Shown in pieces: positions 25,301 to 36,251 of a DNA stretch of 64,000 nt. A program made the position numbers and the translations under genes. The DNA lies in assembly GCA_023053545.1 (NCBI GenBank), contig JAKZAN010000004.1, forward strand, positions 7,936,001 to 8,000,000. Direction: 5' to 3'. The notes below the pieces were generated by a model, which saw only the letters and a list, made by a program, of their open reading frames with translations, made no database searches and had not been told where the DNA came from. Within the stretch, counting starts at the first letter, position 1, and each line of letters opens with the position of its first letter. The DNA comes from Lepidurus packardi. Lineage: Eukaryota; Arthropoda; Branchiopoda; Notostraca; Triopsidae.

Positions 25301-27877
25301 TGGAATGACAACTTGCTGTTTAACTTCCGAACTTGATATTGTAACGTCAGTTTGCACTTCATTTTCCAAATTTGTAGCTGGCATATCAACTGGAGCTTCT
25401 TTCGAAAATGTAAACGACGCTTCACTTTCATTTACATTTTGGGTACTTTTAATAGGATTCTCCATTAGACTTGTAGATTCAAGAATTTCTTCAACTGGAG
25501 GAAATGGTACTGCCGGTGATGATTTGGTCTTTGATGGCGGACCCTGAGTTTCTTGCTCTTTGTTCTCATTCCCAACTTTAGAAGGTTCTGAATCGGTTGT
25601 TTGACTGTCAAACGTGTTTAATAGAAATGGATTAGACAACTCGCTGAGGGCTTCGTTATGATGTGGATTCGGAATAGAATCTGGTTTGCTTTGGGGCTCT
25701 GAATTGGCCTCTGGCTCACTGCATTTGTTAAAAGAACCATCTCCCAAGACAGGATTGACGAGTGTAATTTCCACCGTATTCTCCTTAGAAGGATTCAAGG
25801 GTTCCTTGAACATTGGACTTACCATAGCCACTGGGATGTTCCCTTTGGCAACTTTGGCGAGCAGAGACTCGGAGACTGGAATGATACAGCCGCACGGTCT
25901 CTTTGTGGCATCCACACAGACCCCTGGTTCGGTAACTCTAATTTCCAGCTTTTCTTCATCCTTTGCAGTAGGCATATTTTGCAATGTTTGTATACTTCGT
26001 TGCTCATTTTCGTGCTTCTCTGTTTCCGTATTTCCTACTGCTGCCTGTTCACAATCCCAATCATCCCATAAAATGTTGATTTTTTTTGCAGGAACTGGAG
26101 ATATGGAATAGTCTCCATCTTCTTTCTGAGTAATTACTACAACTTGATCTTTTTCTGTAATTTGTTTTGAAGTTGACGCAAGTTCTTTAAATGACTTCTC
26201 GGAATAGGTTTTCACCTCACTGGTGGTTTGTCGCTCTGTTTTCACGCTAGAGGGACGATACGTCTTGCGAACCGCTAAGGATTTGGGTTCCGCATTTAGA
26301 ATTAATACAACTTTCTTTTCTGTCTCACTTTCAACCGTTGGAATCGTAGCTGAAGTTGATGGTTTGGGGACCGTCATGGTTTTGCTAGGTCCGATGCTGA
26401 TCTTTTGTAATCTCAATACGGGCATTCTGATGTTTGAATGGGTCATTTTGAATTGATGGGTTAGGACCGTTTCTTCTTGGGGTTGAGCGAGAGTAATATC
26501 GACTATTTCCACAGGTTTAGAATTGGTTTCGATAAGATCCTCCATTGAGGGTAAGGTTTTGCTATTCTTTTGCATGTAAGCCCTTTTCTTCATGATCTTT
26601 ATGTTCCTTTTCTTCTTCTGGATTCTAACTTTTCCTTTCGACCTGGCTGCAGCTAATTTCTTACTTAAGGGCGCTGGTTTGCAGTCGGAGATTGCGACGA
26701 CTTTTGATTCCGAATTGGTAGACGAAGCGGATTCGTAAACAACTCGCTGTTTAGCTTCACTTGAAACTCTTCTATTGGCGATGGAAGCGCGTAACAAAGG
26801 TCTGGGGCGTTGGGAAGTGTCTTCATTACTTGAAGGAATTGTAGAGCAGTCGGATTCGGAAGCGTCCTCGAGTTTCAAAATGCGACTAGTTTCATTTAAT
26901 TGTATCTGCCCTAGACCAGTGATGACATCCAAATCAGCTCTGGAAATACGAATCCCCTGGGTTTTCTTTTTCTTCTTTTTAGGTGACGTTTTTCTAGTCG
27001 TCTTACTTGTCGATGAATTACCAGTTTTGGTACTTATGCTATATGCTGGAGATTTTGCAGGTTTAAAGATTTGGGATTCTTTCCTTAACGAGTCTGATTG
27101 TCTACTAGCAATTAGGTTAATTTCAGCTGGACTGGTCCTAAGCGGAATCCTAGTTTCGCAATTCGGTTTTGTTCGCCCCTCAATTCGCTTTACGATCTTT
27201 TCTGTATTTAGTGATGCAGTTTTGGACCTCTTATAGTTTGACTTCGCTTCAATGTCTTCTCGCGATTCAGATTTTGGCAATTGCGGCACCTCCTCGGTAG
27301 CCTCTACAACGGCTTTACTTCTCACTTTAGCATAGTTGCGTTTCAAATTTTGTATCAGTTGGTGAGTTTTCTTTTGCTTTATTTCTGCTACTTTTTTACG
27401 TTTCACTGCTAATGCCTCAACAGCTCTTTTGCTGTTTTCTAACCGATTTGCAGATAATTCAAAGCTTTGTTCGGTAATTTGGTCTGGGACAACTTGGGAC
27501 GTACCAACTTTTGCTTGGTTTGGCAGAACGATGGCGCCACTTTTAGTTCCAGGCTTAGATAAAGAGTTGCTGTCCGTTGCCGCGCCTAGCGCAGGGGTTT
27601 TGGAGTACGCCTCCCTTACTTGGTCGTAATCTCCTTCACTATTAACCTTTTTAGCAGGAGATGAATAACTTTGAACTTTCCCCATACCTTGACGACAACG
27701 ATTGCAAACGAAATAATAGTACTTAGTACACACCGACTCTTTGAGATTTATGTTCACCCACAACGAAATGCAACCGGAAAACGCTACGATGCCTTGGTAT
27801 CCACGAGCACCCAAAAATCCAGACACGAAAACTAACCCGAAACCAACCTGCCATAAGATAATTGAGAAAATGGTCAT
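19340..27877 (-). CDS. MGA-like protein: Cys-rich MGA domain and bHLH-zipper
   Basis: Nuclear DNA-binding scaffold resembling MGA, the MAX partner that nucleates the PRC1.6 repressor complex. Coding exons: one giant exon down to 21761, then 21519-21692, 21253-21367 and 19340-21018. With the ATG at 27685 this gives 2630 residues; the frame is open further, to an ATG at 27877. Near residue 1100 is CKLGCLCDSL ... HCGRADCMFECSCP, the Cys pattern of the conserved domain specific to MGA proteins. A globular stretch follows (MKLILPMTDATFVKQG onward). Exon 2 gives the basic helix-loop-helix (RRHVEKSANERIRRRTLADL ... VGKASKIYVMSK) and exon 3 the zipper (AKQTLEALNAKSTQLSNEEM). The long N-terminal part is Lys/Ser-rich and disordered; the last exon is Ser/Thr/Val-rich. 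No T-box, present in vertebrate MGA, was found in the window. Confidence 0.85.
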
Positions 27878-29249
27878 TCAGCACGAACTTAGTTTTACGT
27901 TACTATAATTAACAGAGTTACTAACTTCAGTTATTCCTCCCCCCTTTTTTGACATGCCATCTGATCTCTAGCGTGCACAAGAAAATGGCGGACACTGAGG
28001 TAGATAGCGTAAATGTCAACGTCATGTTTCCCTTTACAGGTATGGCATGCTATATAGCGACATTAGCGTTATGCGGCGAAATTAGGAATCAGAAGGCTAA
28101 CGTTTAAAGTTAATGTTCATGTTTAATTTTAACACTCATAATATTAACATTCGTAAATTCTCTGAAACAACCATACAAACACGCCTTTCTTACTAAACTA
28201 TGCCTAGCTGGCCAAGCCCCGTAAACGCCAACATTGCCGCGGCAGTTGGCACACGGGCCTTTGTTTACAAAAGCTACCCACTCAGACGGCCTTCATTCTC
28301 AACACTTTACAGCAAACCACCAAAACTAGTCCTCATGCATATCCTATCTCTTTTTGTTCTTTGTTAAATCAGATTAATAAACTCTGAACATACCTCTTGC
28401 AAAACACCTTCCAGTCGAGAACTAATAACACAAAAATAGACCACGCTCCACACAACAGACAAATGCTCGTTTTCCGGTTTTCTTCACTCCAGTTCAATTT
28501 CTAAGTTGGCCGTCTAATGCTACCGAAACGCGAATGACATTCAATACACTAGAAATTTCTAATAGTAACGGTTCAGAGAAATCATGCAAAAGTCGTTCTA
28601 CTTCTATGCTTACTCAAATTTTAGTTAACCCTTAAAGCATTGAAACAAACAAGGATGTAAACATTTAATGAGAAAAAAACTAATTTTTGGGATTCGCCTC
28701 GGCGCTCTCAGGCTACGGTGCCTTTAAGCTCAACTACTTATATAATCTCGTCTAATGCAAATTGCTTAAAACAGTGATGATGGGAGCTAATAACATAAAT
28801 CAAAGCTTCGCGTCAGTTTGTTTAGCTATATATACTAAAAACGATGCGAAGCTGTAGAAAGATGGTATCGAATCAGCTTACCTGCTGAACATAAGAAAGT
28901 GGTGTCCATACACAACGATTAACCGCGTGGCAAGGGCGGCCATGTTTACTTTTCTGCCAAAACAAAAGGAAGTGAATATGGGGCGTTTGATGGCGCTGAT
29001 GTTGTGCGCAATTCTAGATAATGGCTGCCGACAGGAAAACCGTTAATATTTAATTATCGAATTAATTTCCCAAGAAATTTAAAAGCCGATTTACTTCATA
29101 TACTCTTTGCCCGTTTGTATATCTTTTCAACGCTGCATTCCAATTTTTCAAGACAAACAATACACGTGACATTCTTGTAGTGAAAATACAAACATAATAA
29201 AAATTTCACCACTTCCAGTTTTCAATCAAATATAAGATGAAAATTACAT
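27878..29249. other. Spacer with likely MGA 5' region; one candidate 5' exon
   Basis: No complete gene is supported. On the minus strand at about 28898-28962, ATG GCC GCC CTT GCC is followed by an open frame (MAALATRLIVVYGHHFLMFS) and a consensus donor AG|GTAAGC. This could be a leading exon of the MGA-like gene or of an unrecognised transcript. On the plus strand, ATGGCGGACACTGAG at about 27984 begins a 40-codon frame with no match. The region is otherwise AT-rich. Confidence 0.35.
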
Positions 29250-29550
29250 CTAGACATAGATGCCCACCCAAAGCATTAAGAACAAAACTCCGAAGCCCAA
29301 AAATAAAGATGCGACAAGGGCTACCAAAAGCTCCTTAACGATGTCTCTGGTTTGCTTGGTACTGGTAACTTCATAAACCGAAAACCAAGACGTAAAGAAG
29401 AGTCCGATTACCATCAAAATCATACACAGGTGAGGATAAACAGCAGGGTTAACCGGCGAAGCGAAACGCTCCATAGATTCCAAATCAATTGCCTAAAAAC
29501 AGCAGAGAATATAAATATACAATCTATAGTATGCATTTTAACCTTACCAT
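29250..29550 (-). CDS. TMEM258: TMEM258 (Kuduk), oligosaccharyltransferase subunit
   Basis: Small ER membrane subunit of the oligosaccharyltransferase (OST), which transfers glycans to Asn in nascent proteins. The first exon is just the ATG (29548-29550), followed at once by GTAAGG; exon 2 is 29250-29492. The joined product is 81 residues (human 79): [20 protein letters not shown], first membrane span through [17 protein letters not shown], then [20 protein letters not shown] and the end [15 protein letters not shown]. The second half is nearly identical to the vertebrate protein. A 3 bp coding first exon means a simple ORF call starts too late. It is divergent from the OST3 gene, another subunit of the same enzyme. 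Confidence 0.97.
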
Positions 29551-29931
29551 GGCAAGTTTTTATAATATATTATATCAACAAATAAGAAGACCAACAGTTG
29601 GGGAAACTCGGCTGTGTATGGGAAAAACAAGGAGGCCGCAAGTGCAAAAGCCAAACAATAAAGGACGCGTGGGCCTCGTTGCCAAAATAATATTTCATAC
29701 ACATTTTTCATTCTCAATAAATCACGTAACTAGTTTCAAACTATTTGGTTGGTCTATAAAAATGTATTTGTCTTCCTAAAGTACACAATATGTGTAATTA
29801 ACCTTGTAAATCGTTTGCATGTGGCTAAAGTTTTTAATAAAGCCAAAGAAAGGCAACAGCGGGCGACGTATTTTGTTGACAGGCATTCCGACTCGTATCG
29901 AACGTAAAGGATTCGCCGGTTTCTGACAGAA
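29551..29931. promoter_or_regulatory. Putative bidirectional promoter, TMEM258 / OST3
   Basis: 381 bp separate the two start codons, and both 5' UTRs and core promoters must fit here. No TATA box stands out in a useful place. GGACGCGTGGGCCTCG near 29663 is the most GC-rich patch. The shared-promoter role is inferred from geometry only. Confidence 0.5.
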
Positions 29932-31464
29932 ATGTTGTTAAAATTCTGTTACCTTCTCTTGTTCGTGCTATTTGTAGCGACTAGTGATGGTCAGAAAAAG
30001 AAATCAGAGGTACATTCAACAATACTAAACGCTCAATAACTTTTTGACACAATTTCTTAGGCCTCTGGTCTAAATGACCGCTATCAACAACTTACCGAAA
30101 TGGCTGCAAAGCGCGCTTTAATTAAATTGAACGGCAATAAGTACAGAGATTTGGTTAAAGCAAGCCCAAGGAATTACTCTATGGTTATCATGTTCACTGC
30201 AATGGCTCCCAAGAGACAATGTGCCGTCTGCAAGTAAATAGAACCCTTTTTTATCTTTTAAAATCTATTTCCTGGAAAAGGTTAACATTGTCTGCCTTAG
30301 CCCAATCCAGCATTAAGATTATGTTGGGTTGAATTCCAAAGACATATAGCAAAATAACCGGCAAATAAGGAAAGACAGAGACATTGTCCCCTTCCTGCTG
30401 ATACCGGCTTTCATTCCTCTTAAAAACAGAACAGCTTTGATGCGGTGCTGCTAACATTCTGTTTGCATTCTTCTGTAGACATGCCATGGAAGAGTACCAA
30501 ATTGTGGCCAATTCTTATCGGTACCAGCAACCCCAGAATGGACAATCCATGTTCATGGCCGTCGTAGACTTCGACGAAGCGCAGGATGTCTTCCAAACGG
30601 TTACTATTGGTTATATTTACAGGAATAGGCTTATTTCTAACTTCTTAAACGTCGCAGCTGAAACTAAACACTGCTCCCGTCTTAATGCACTTCCCGGCGA
30701 AAGGAAAACCTAAGAAGAGCGACACCATGGATGTCCAAAGAGTCGGGTTTGGCGCTGAACCGATTGCCAAATGGATTAGTGAGCAAACCGATGTCCAAGT
30801 ATTCCTGTCCAAGTTTTTTTTTTTTAAATTCTAAGAATTTGCTTTTCCTAGATTCGAGTTTTGAGACCACCCAACTACTCTGGTACTATTGCTCTAGTCA
30901 CTCTCTTCGCTGTCGTGGGTTCTTTGCTTTACCTTCGGCGTAACAACCTGGAATTCTTGTACAATCGTACTATGTGGGCTGTTGCCGCTGTCGTAAGTCT
31001 TTTTTATGTATATTTTCTGAAGTTAGTTTAAGCTAACGCCCATTTGTTTTCCAGCTCTTTGCGTTGACCATGACTTCAGGACAAATGTGGAATCACATTC
31101 GTGGTCCTCCTTTTGTCCACAAAACTTCTTCGGGAAACATTGCCTACGTCCACGGATCTTCTCAAGGGCAATTCGTGTTGGAAACTTACATCATCCTAGG
31201 CATTAGTAAGTTTGCAATAGCTCCTTGTTGGGTCAGAGCAACCATTAAGTTTTTTATTCTAATTTTCTTTTCACAGATGCCGCGATCGTTTTGGGAATGA
31301 TCTTGGTAACGGAGTCTGCTGACGGGAGCAGCAAAGGCGATGTGCGCAAGCGTCGTATTTTGGCTGTGATTGGCGCAGCGTTATTCGCTGTCTTCTTTTC
31401 CTTAGAATTATCTATTTTCCGTTCTAAAGCGCATGGTTATCCATATAGTTTTTTATTTAAGTAG
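29932..31464 (+). CDS. Oligosaccharyltransferase subunit OST3/OST6 (MAGT1/TUSC3 family)
   Basis: ER oxidoreductase subunit of the STT3B-type OST, which holds substrate cysteines by mixed disulfides so that nearby Asn sites are glycosylated. Seven exons: 29932-30009, 30061-30233, 30479-30599, 30658-30798, 30852-30992, 31055-31205 and 31277-31464 (330 residues). Signal peptide [20 protein letters not shown]; thioredoxin-like domain with the CxxC active site CAVC inside [36 protein letters not shown]; then [15 protein letters not shown]; four membrane spans; and the signature [15 protein letters not shown]-like segment (here [17 protein letters not shown]) with GYPYSFLFK at the end. One ancestral-type gene stands where vertebrates have MAGT1 and TUSC3. 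Tail-to-tail with KIF3A (198 bp between stops). Confidence 0.97.
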
Positions 31465-31662
31465 AGCCATTCCAAATTTGTTTTATCACGGTTGGGTTGT
31501 CTTGAGTGAAACATTGCACAGATTAAGGTGTGATGTGACATGCTCTTGATGAAGCGTTGCGGAGTGAGATCAATACACTGGTGTCAAGAATTGGCTGAGA
31601 ATTATAAAAATTCAGGAAAGAAAATGCAAATAGCTCGTTTCAAAAGACAAGATCTTGCTGAC

Positions 31663-34422
31663 TTAAATATGCATAGAACGGCGTGATGAAGCTGAGCGCA
31701 CGCGCGACTTGGGACGCAGGCGTACGGGTTCCGATACGCTACTGTCGTTATAACTCAGATAGACATGACTTAGATCCACCTCAGGGCGCTGTAAACCAAC
31801 CAAGTAGTAATTGTAAATTAATAATTTAAGCTAATATGAAAAGCTTACGTATTTCTTGGCTGACTGTGGAGCAGGCGACGTTTTTCGCATATTGTTGCCT
31901 GCATAAGCCACGCCCTTGAGATGCCATTCTCCAATATCTTCATTCCAATGCACATGTTGCTCAATAGCTTCCTAAAGCGCGAGCACGAAATATAAACGAA
32001 AATTACTGAATTGATAATTTGAGTTCAGTAGGAATACTTGATATTCATGAGGAATGAAAGAGTCGATGACCAAACTTTGCAGCCTCAAGTCACGTGTGAG
32101 ATGGCGAACTCCTTCTAACAACGCTTCCATTTCGCGTTGATGCTCTTTAGTCAGATCCTGAACTTCAGCTTTGGCGCCTGCCAATAACGTGGCTACTTTA
32201 CGTAACTTGCGCGTTTTGCCCACTGCTTCTTCTTGTAGACTAGAATAGCGCTCTTCCATATCGATACGCTCAGCCTTAAATTACCCATACATAAGAATAG
32301 TTCCCTTTTCAACTCATTCTGAATCACCTCTTTCTCTTCAAGCTGCTTTCGAAGAAGCTCCTGCTTTTGCTGACGGTCTTCAAGCTCTTTTAAAGCTTCT
32401 TCGAGCAACTGGGCCTGTTCGGTTGCCTTCTCCAGCAAGTTTTCTCCTCCCACCAGAACTTTCTTCTCCAAGGCTTGGAGTTTTGCTCTTAAAGTAGCTT
32501 CAGCTTGCCTATAACACAATTTTACATGTTTTTTTACATATTTTTTTTACAAGTGACATTTGTTATGAAGGAAGAACATACTGGGCTTGCGTTAGCTCTT
32601 CTTTGTGTTTGGCCAATTGGTCGGCTACACGAAGTTTTTCTTCTTCTGCCATGTTAGCGCCTTCTATTAGCCGCTTCTTTTCTGTTTCAATCTTCGCCTG
32701 ATTGATAACCAATAATTTTAAATAATATCTTTAAATATTCATGACCGTTACTTGAATAGCTGTTTTGTCTTCTTCAGTTAACTGTTTCGCCTTTTTCTTC
32801 TTTTTCGTTTTTTCCTTAACGCCTTTATTAGTTGCCACTTCATCCTCTTCTGGATCACTGACTTCTGACCCTGATCCTGCCATTTTAATTTATAAGTGAA
32901 TTTTTTAAGAAACAAATATACCTTCTTGTAATTGGCGCTTGAGGTCTTCGATTTCTTTCTGGAATTGCTTGAGCAATGCATCTTTGGGATCTTCGTTTAT
33001 CTTCGCCTTGTTCCTGATATTCTTAGCTCTATTGGCGTACCTTAGCGTACTAATAGTTTCGTCGTAGTTGTATCCCGCAGGCCCAACATTAGCTACCTAT
33101 AATTGAATGCTAGTCTTCGCTCAAAGAGTTTATTGGTCCTTTTACCATGAGGGTTTTGGCATTGCCTCCTAAAGCGTCTTGCAATAAACGTGTAAGCTTG
33201 GAATTACGGTAAGGAATATGTGTAGATTTGCCATCCACTAAGGCTGAGATCACGTTGCCTAACGTGGACAACGAGAGATTGATTTTGGAAGCTTCTTTTA
33301 AGCGTTGACCACTAGCACCCGTCTTGGACTGTCTTTCAGATCCCTAATAAAATTAAAGAAAAACATAATAATACTAATAATATAATAATATGAAAGAAAA
33401 AATATAGAAAAAATACTTATAGAACTTACCGCCAAATCTACGAGATGTAATTTGCCCATATGGACATGCTGTCTCCCCTCACGTCGCTCGGAAGTTTCCA
33501 TTGTAATGCTAAAGATCGCATGTGATCTAGAACTGTGTGCATTCATATGGGTAGCACCGACAGATCCTAAGCAAACAATTTAAGCGACAACGCTAATTAG
33601 GAAGACAGAAAGGGAAATTAAGCTTTACGGTTCTTGTTTCCTAGCGCCATAATGCGGTCCATATCATCGGCTGTGTTGACTACGTATGTGGAAAGCTCTT
33701 TAACGTATACCCCTACATCGGGCCTTTCTTTGACTTCCAGCCTTGCTGTTTGGTTCTTGCCTAGCAAATCACGTACTTCTTCGTTGTATATTTCTAGGTA
33801 AGATACTCTGACTAAAAACCTGCCATTTAGGAATATAATTAGAAGTTATATGGAAATGTATACATTGTTATTACTTTTGGTTTTCATTTCCTTGGGCAAT
33901 GTGACCAAAAATATGAGCAAAAGAATTGGGTATAATTCCTTTCAATTCAGGTGTATCCCGAATGCCTTCCATTGTGAACGTTTTGCCAGTACCAGTTTGT
34001 CCATAGGCGAATATTGTACCATTATAACCTTCCAGAACATTAGCAACGATTCCTCTGGCAGCCTCATTGTACACATCCATCTAAAAAAGACAAAACAACA
34101 TCGTTTAAGTGCTTTAAACAGGAAAAAAAATTATACCTGCTTCGAATCTGAGGCAAATACAGCATCAAAGGAGAAGGACTTGGGTGGTTCTGTGGCATCA
34201 ATGTTAGGATTAAAGACAGAAATGGTCCTGCCAATCTGGTCTACTTCTACGACACTCTTGTGTTGAGCAGCGATCTCCTTCTCACTTAATGGACGAACGC
34301 GTACGACCACTCGTACGTTTTCTGAGGTTGCAGAATCAATATTTCCCTACAGAAGACAAGAAAAAAAATGTGAACTCAGTTAAGGATCAGAAAAGTTAAA
34401 CTAATAACTAACTTACTGGCAT
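31663..34422 (-). CDS. KIF3A: Kinesin-2 motor subunit KIF3A (Klp64D type)
   Basis: Plus-end microtubule motor that pairs with KIF3B and KAP3 for intraflagellar and axonal transport. About 13 exons. The first holds only ATG CCA (34417-34422); then 34137-34346, 33875-34080, 33629-33819, 33430-33566, 33146-33343 and 32922-33096 make the motor, followed by coiled-coil exons to 31663. Motor motifs: P-loop [13 protein letters not shown], switch [12 protein letters not shown], switch [17 protein letters not shown], and [20 protein letters not shown]. The segment [20 protein letters not shown] matches KIF3A rather than KIF3B. The neck is followed by an acidic/Lys-rich segment ([20 protein letters not shown]), a coiled coil, and the tail [20 protein letters not shown] plus [11 protein letters not shown] 53 bp intron splits [15 protein letters not shown]. 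Confidence 0.95.
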
Positions 34423-36251
34423 TTCGCTGACTAAAACCTACGGAACAGACCAGGCAAACGTCAATATTGATTCACTAGGGACACCTAACGTCAACAATTC
34501 GTAAGCCACGCCTCCTAACCAAATTTTCTATGCCGTGGGCGTGCCATTATTCCGCAAGATTCGGCGCTTTTCTAGCTGGGACGAAATATCTGAATCAGGA
34601 TGATGTGAATAACATCAAAGTTACCAAGAAATAAAATAATAAGGCAAAGGAAACAAGTTTTAAATGAAACGAAATAGACGAACCGACAACTTAATTTAAG
34701 TGAAAGAATTTCAAAAGACAACTGAACTACGTAAGTTAATTTATTCACAAAGTTAGCTTCCACTCGAACTATAACGTTAGATCTTTATTGAACTATTCAG
34801 TAGACATACTATGAATTTTTCAACTTGAATTGAGCTTCAATTGCCAGATCTATCTTTCAAAATATAATAAGGGTTTAATGTAAACTAGAAGCGAATAAAC
34901 GTTATTAAACCCGTAAAAAGTTTCAGCTTCTGATGACGCCATTTACATATGCATTCCGCCTCGCTCCTAAGCCCCGTGATGACAAGCGTCAACAAGGTAA
35001 CCCAATTACTGTTCGTTAAGGCCAAAACCGACAAGGACTTAAGCCGTCTGTTTGCCTTCTCTTGCGCACGCCAAGGCAAACAGGCGCACTTTCAACTTTC
35101 CCCATTGCCTCTTGCTCTTGCACAACCCACGCTTTTTTTACGTCAGAAAAAAAAATTAAACTTCAACTCATAAACTGGTGGAGTATGGTAAAAACCACGA
35201 GTTAATGCTCTACCGAATAAAAATCTCTACCAAAAAACCCGAATATCGGCCAATAAGCGTGGGTGGACAACGGAAGCGTTACTTAAAAGACAATACCTTA
35301 CAATATATCGCGGAAGAAATTATGGGAGTCATTGTGAGAGTTAATCGATGGTCCCACGAGAAAAGTACTCCGTAAATTAGCTACTCCTATATACAATACG
35401 ATCCAAGGAAGGTGGGGCATCTGGGTAAGCTCCTTCTCGTAAGGATCCACAGTGTCAGTTCCAACCCATCACACATCACTAAAATTTTCTTCACCAATCC
35501 CACGATGGTATCTCCACATATGGGAGGGTCTTTGGTGGGATGCTACTCTTGTAATGGACCGTCGACGCCGCCGACGCTCCACGACGCTTATACTCTCCCC
35601 ACTATAAGCCCCAACCCTGAATGTGATCATCCACCCTCTTCCCTTGTATTGCACCATAGAACGTGAAAGGGCTCAAGCTATCCAACGTTGGATCGAATGT
35701 GTATATACGGAAGCTGTAGTCGGACTGCCGGGGCAGGATCAAAGATCCACGGTGGGTTCTTCCTGATTGAATTAAGGCTTGATCACTTGATTTCTGCCCG
35801 GCCCGCTACTCGGCCGCCGCTACACCAGCAACCTTTTCTTCTCCACCTTTCCCCAGGACTCGAGAAAAGGGCCGCAGATAGCCAAGTCCTTTGGACCGAC
35901 CCAGTAAATCGAGTTATTATCCATAATCGTCATAATTTGATCGTCCCTTGATCCAGTTAGTGTCGCGAACAAGTATTGCTTCCAACCTGGTTTGACACAA
36001 ACACAACGTGTCAGTGTCACCTAAAAAAAGTGTTTGAAATCTTTTTTCTTGGCTAATCCAACCATCAACTTCTTCACCCCACTCACTCGTTGTTCAACGC
36101 ATCGTGACAGAAAAAAAGAAACACGTACTACACTTGAAAATCGACGTGCTGCAATAGTTTTAAAAGTTCGTAGTTCGGAAAAGATAACTAAACGAGTGTT
36201 TAAACTAACGAAATATCCCTAATCAGTGATAACCAAGTTATACCAGCAATC
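34423..36251. other. Spacer between KIF3A and Phox2
   Basis: Divergent promoters of KIF3A (leftward) and Phox2 (rightward). The frames present (for example 35412-35666) are short, not conserved-looking, and start within repetitive or Pro/Ser-rich translation, so none is called. No repeat or RNA gene was recognised. Confidence 0.45.

Noticed and set aside
24810-25547. 245-codon plus-strand frame inside the MGA-like exon
   Set aside because: Antisense shadow of a long real exon; Ser/Thr-rich translation is the mirror of the sense codons.
27984-28107. Short plus-strand frame starting ATGGCGGACACTGAG
   Set aside because: A good-looking start context but only 40 codons, no recognisable downstream exon and no family match.
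35412-35666. 84-codon plus-strand frame upstream of Phox2
   Set aside because: Pro/Ser/His-rich, matched by a 62-codon frame on the opposite strand; probably chance.
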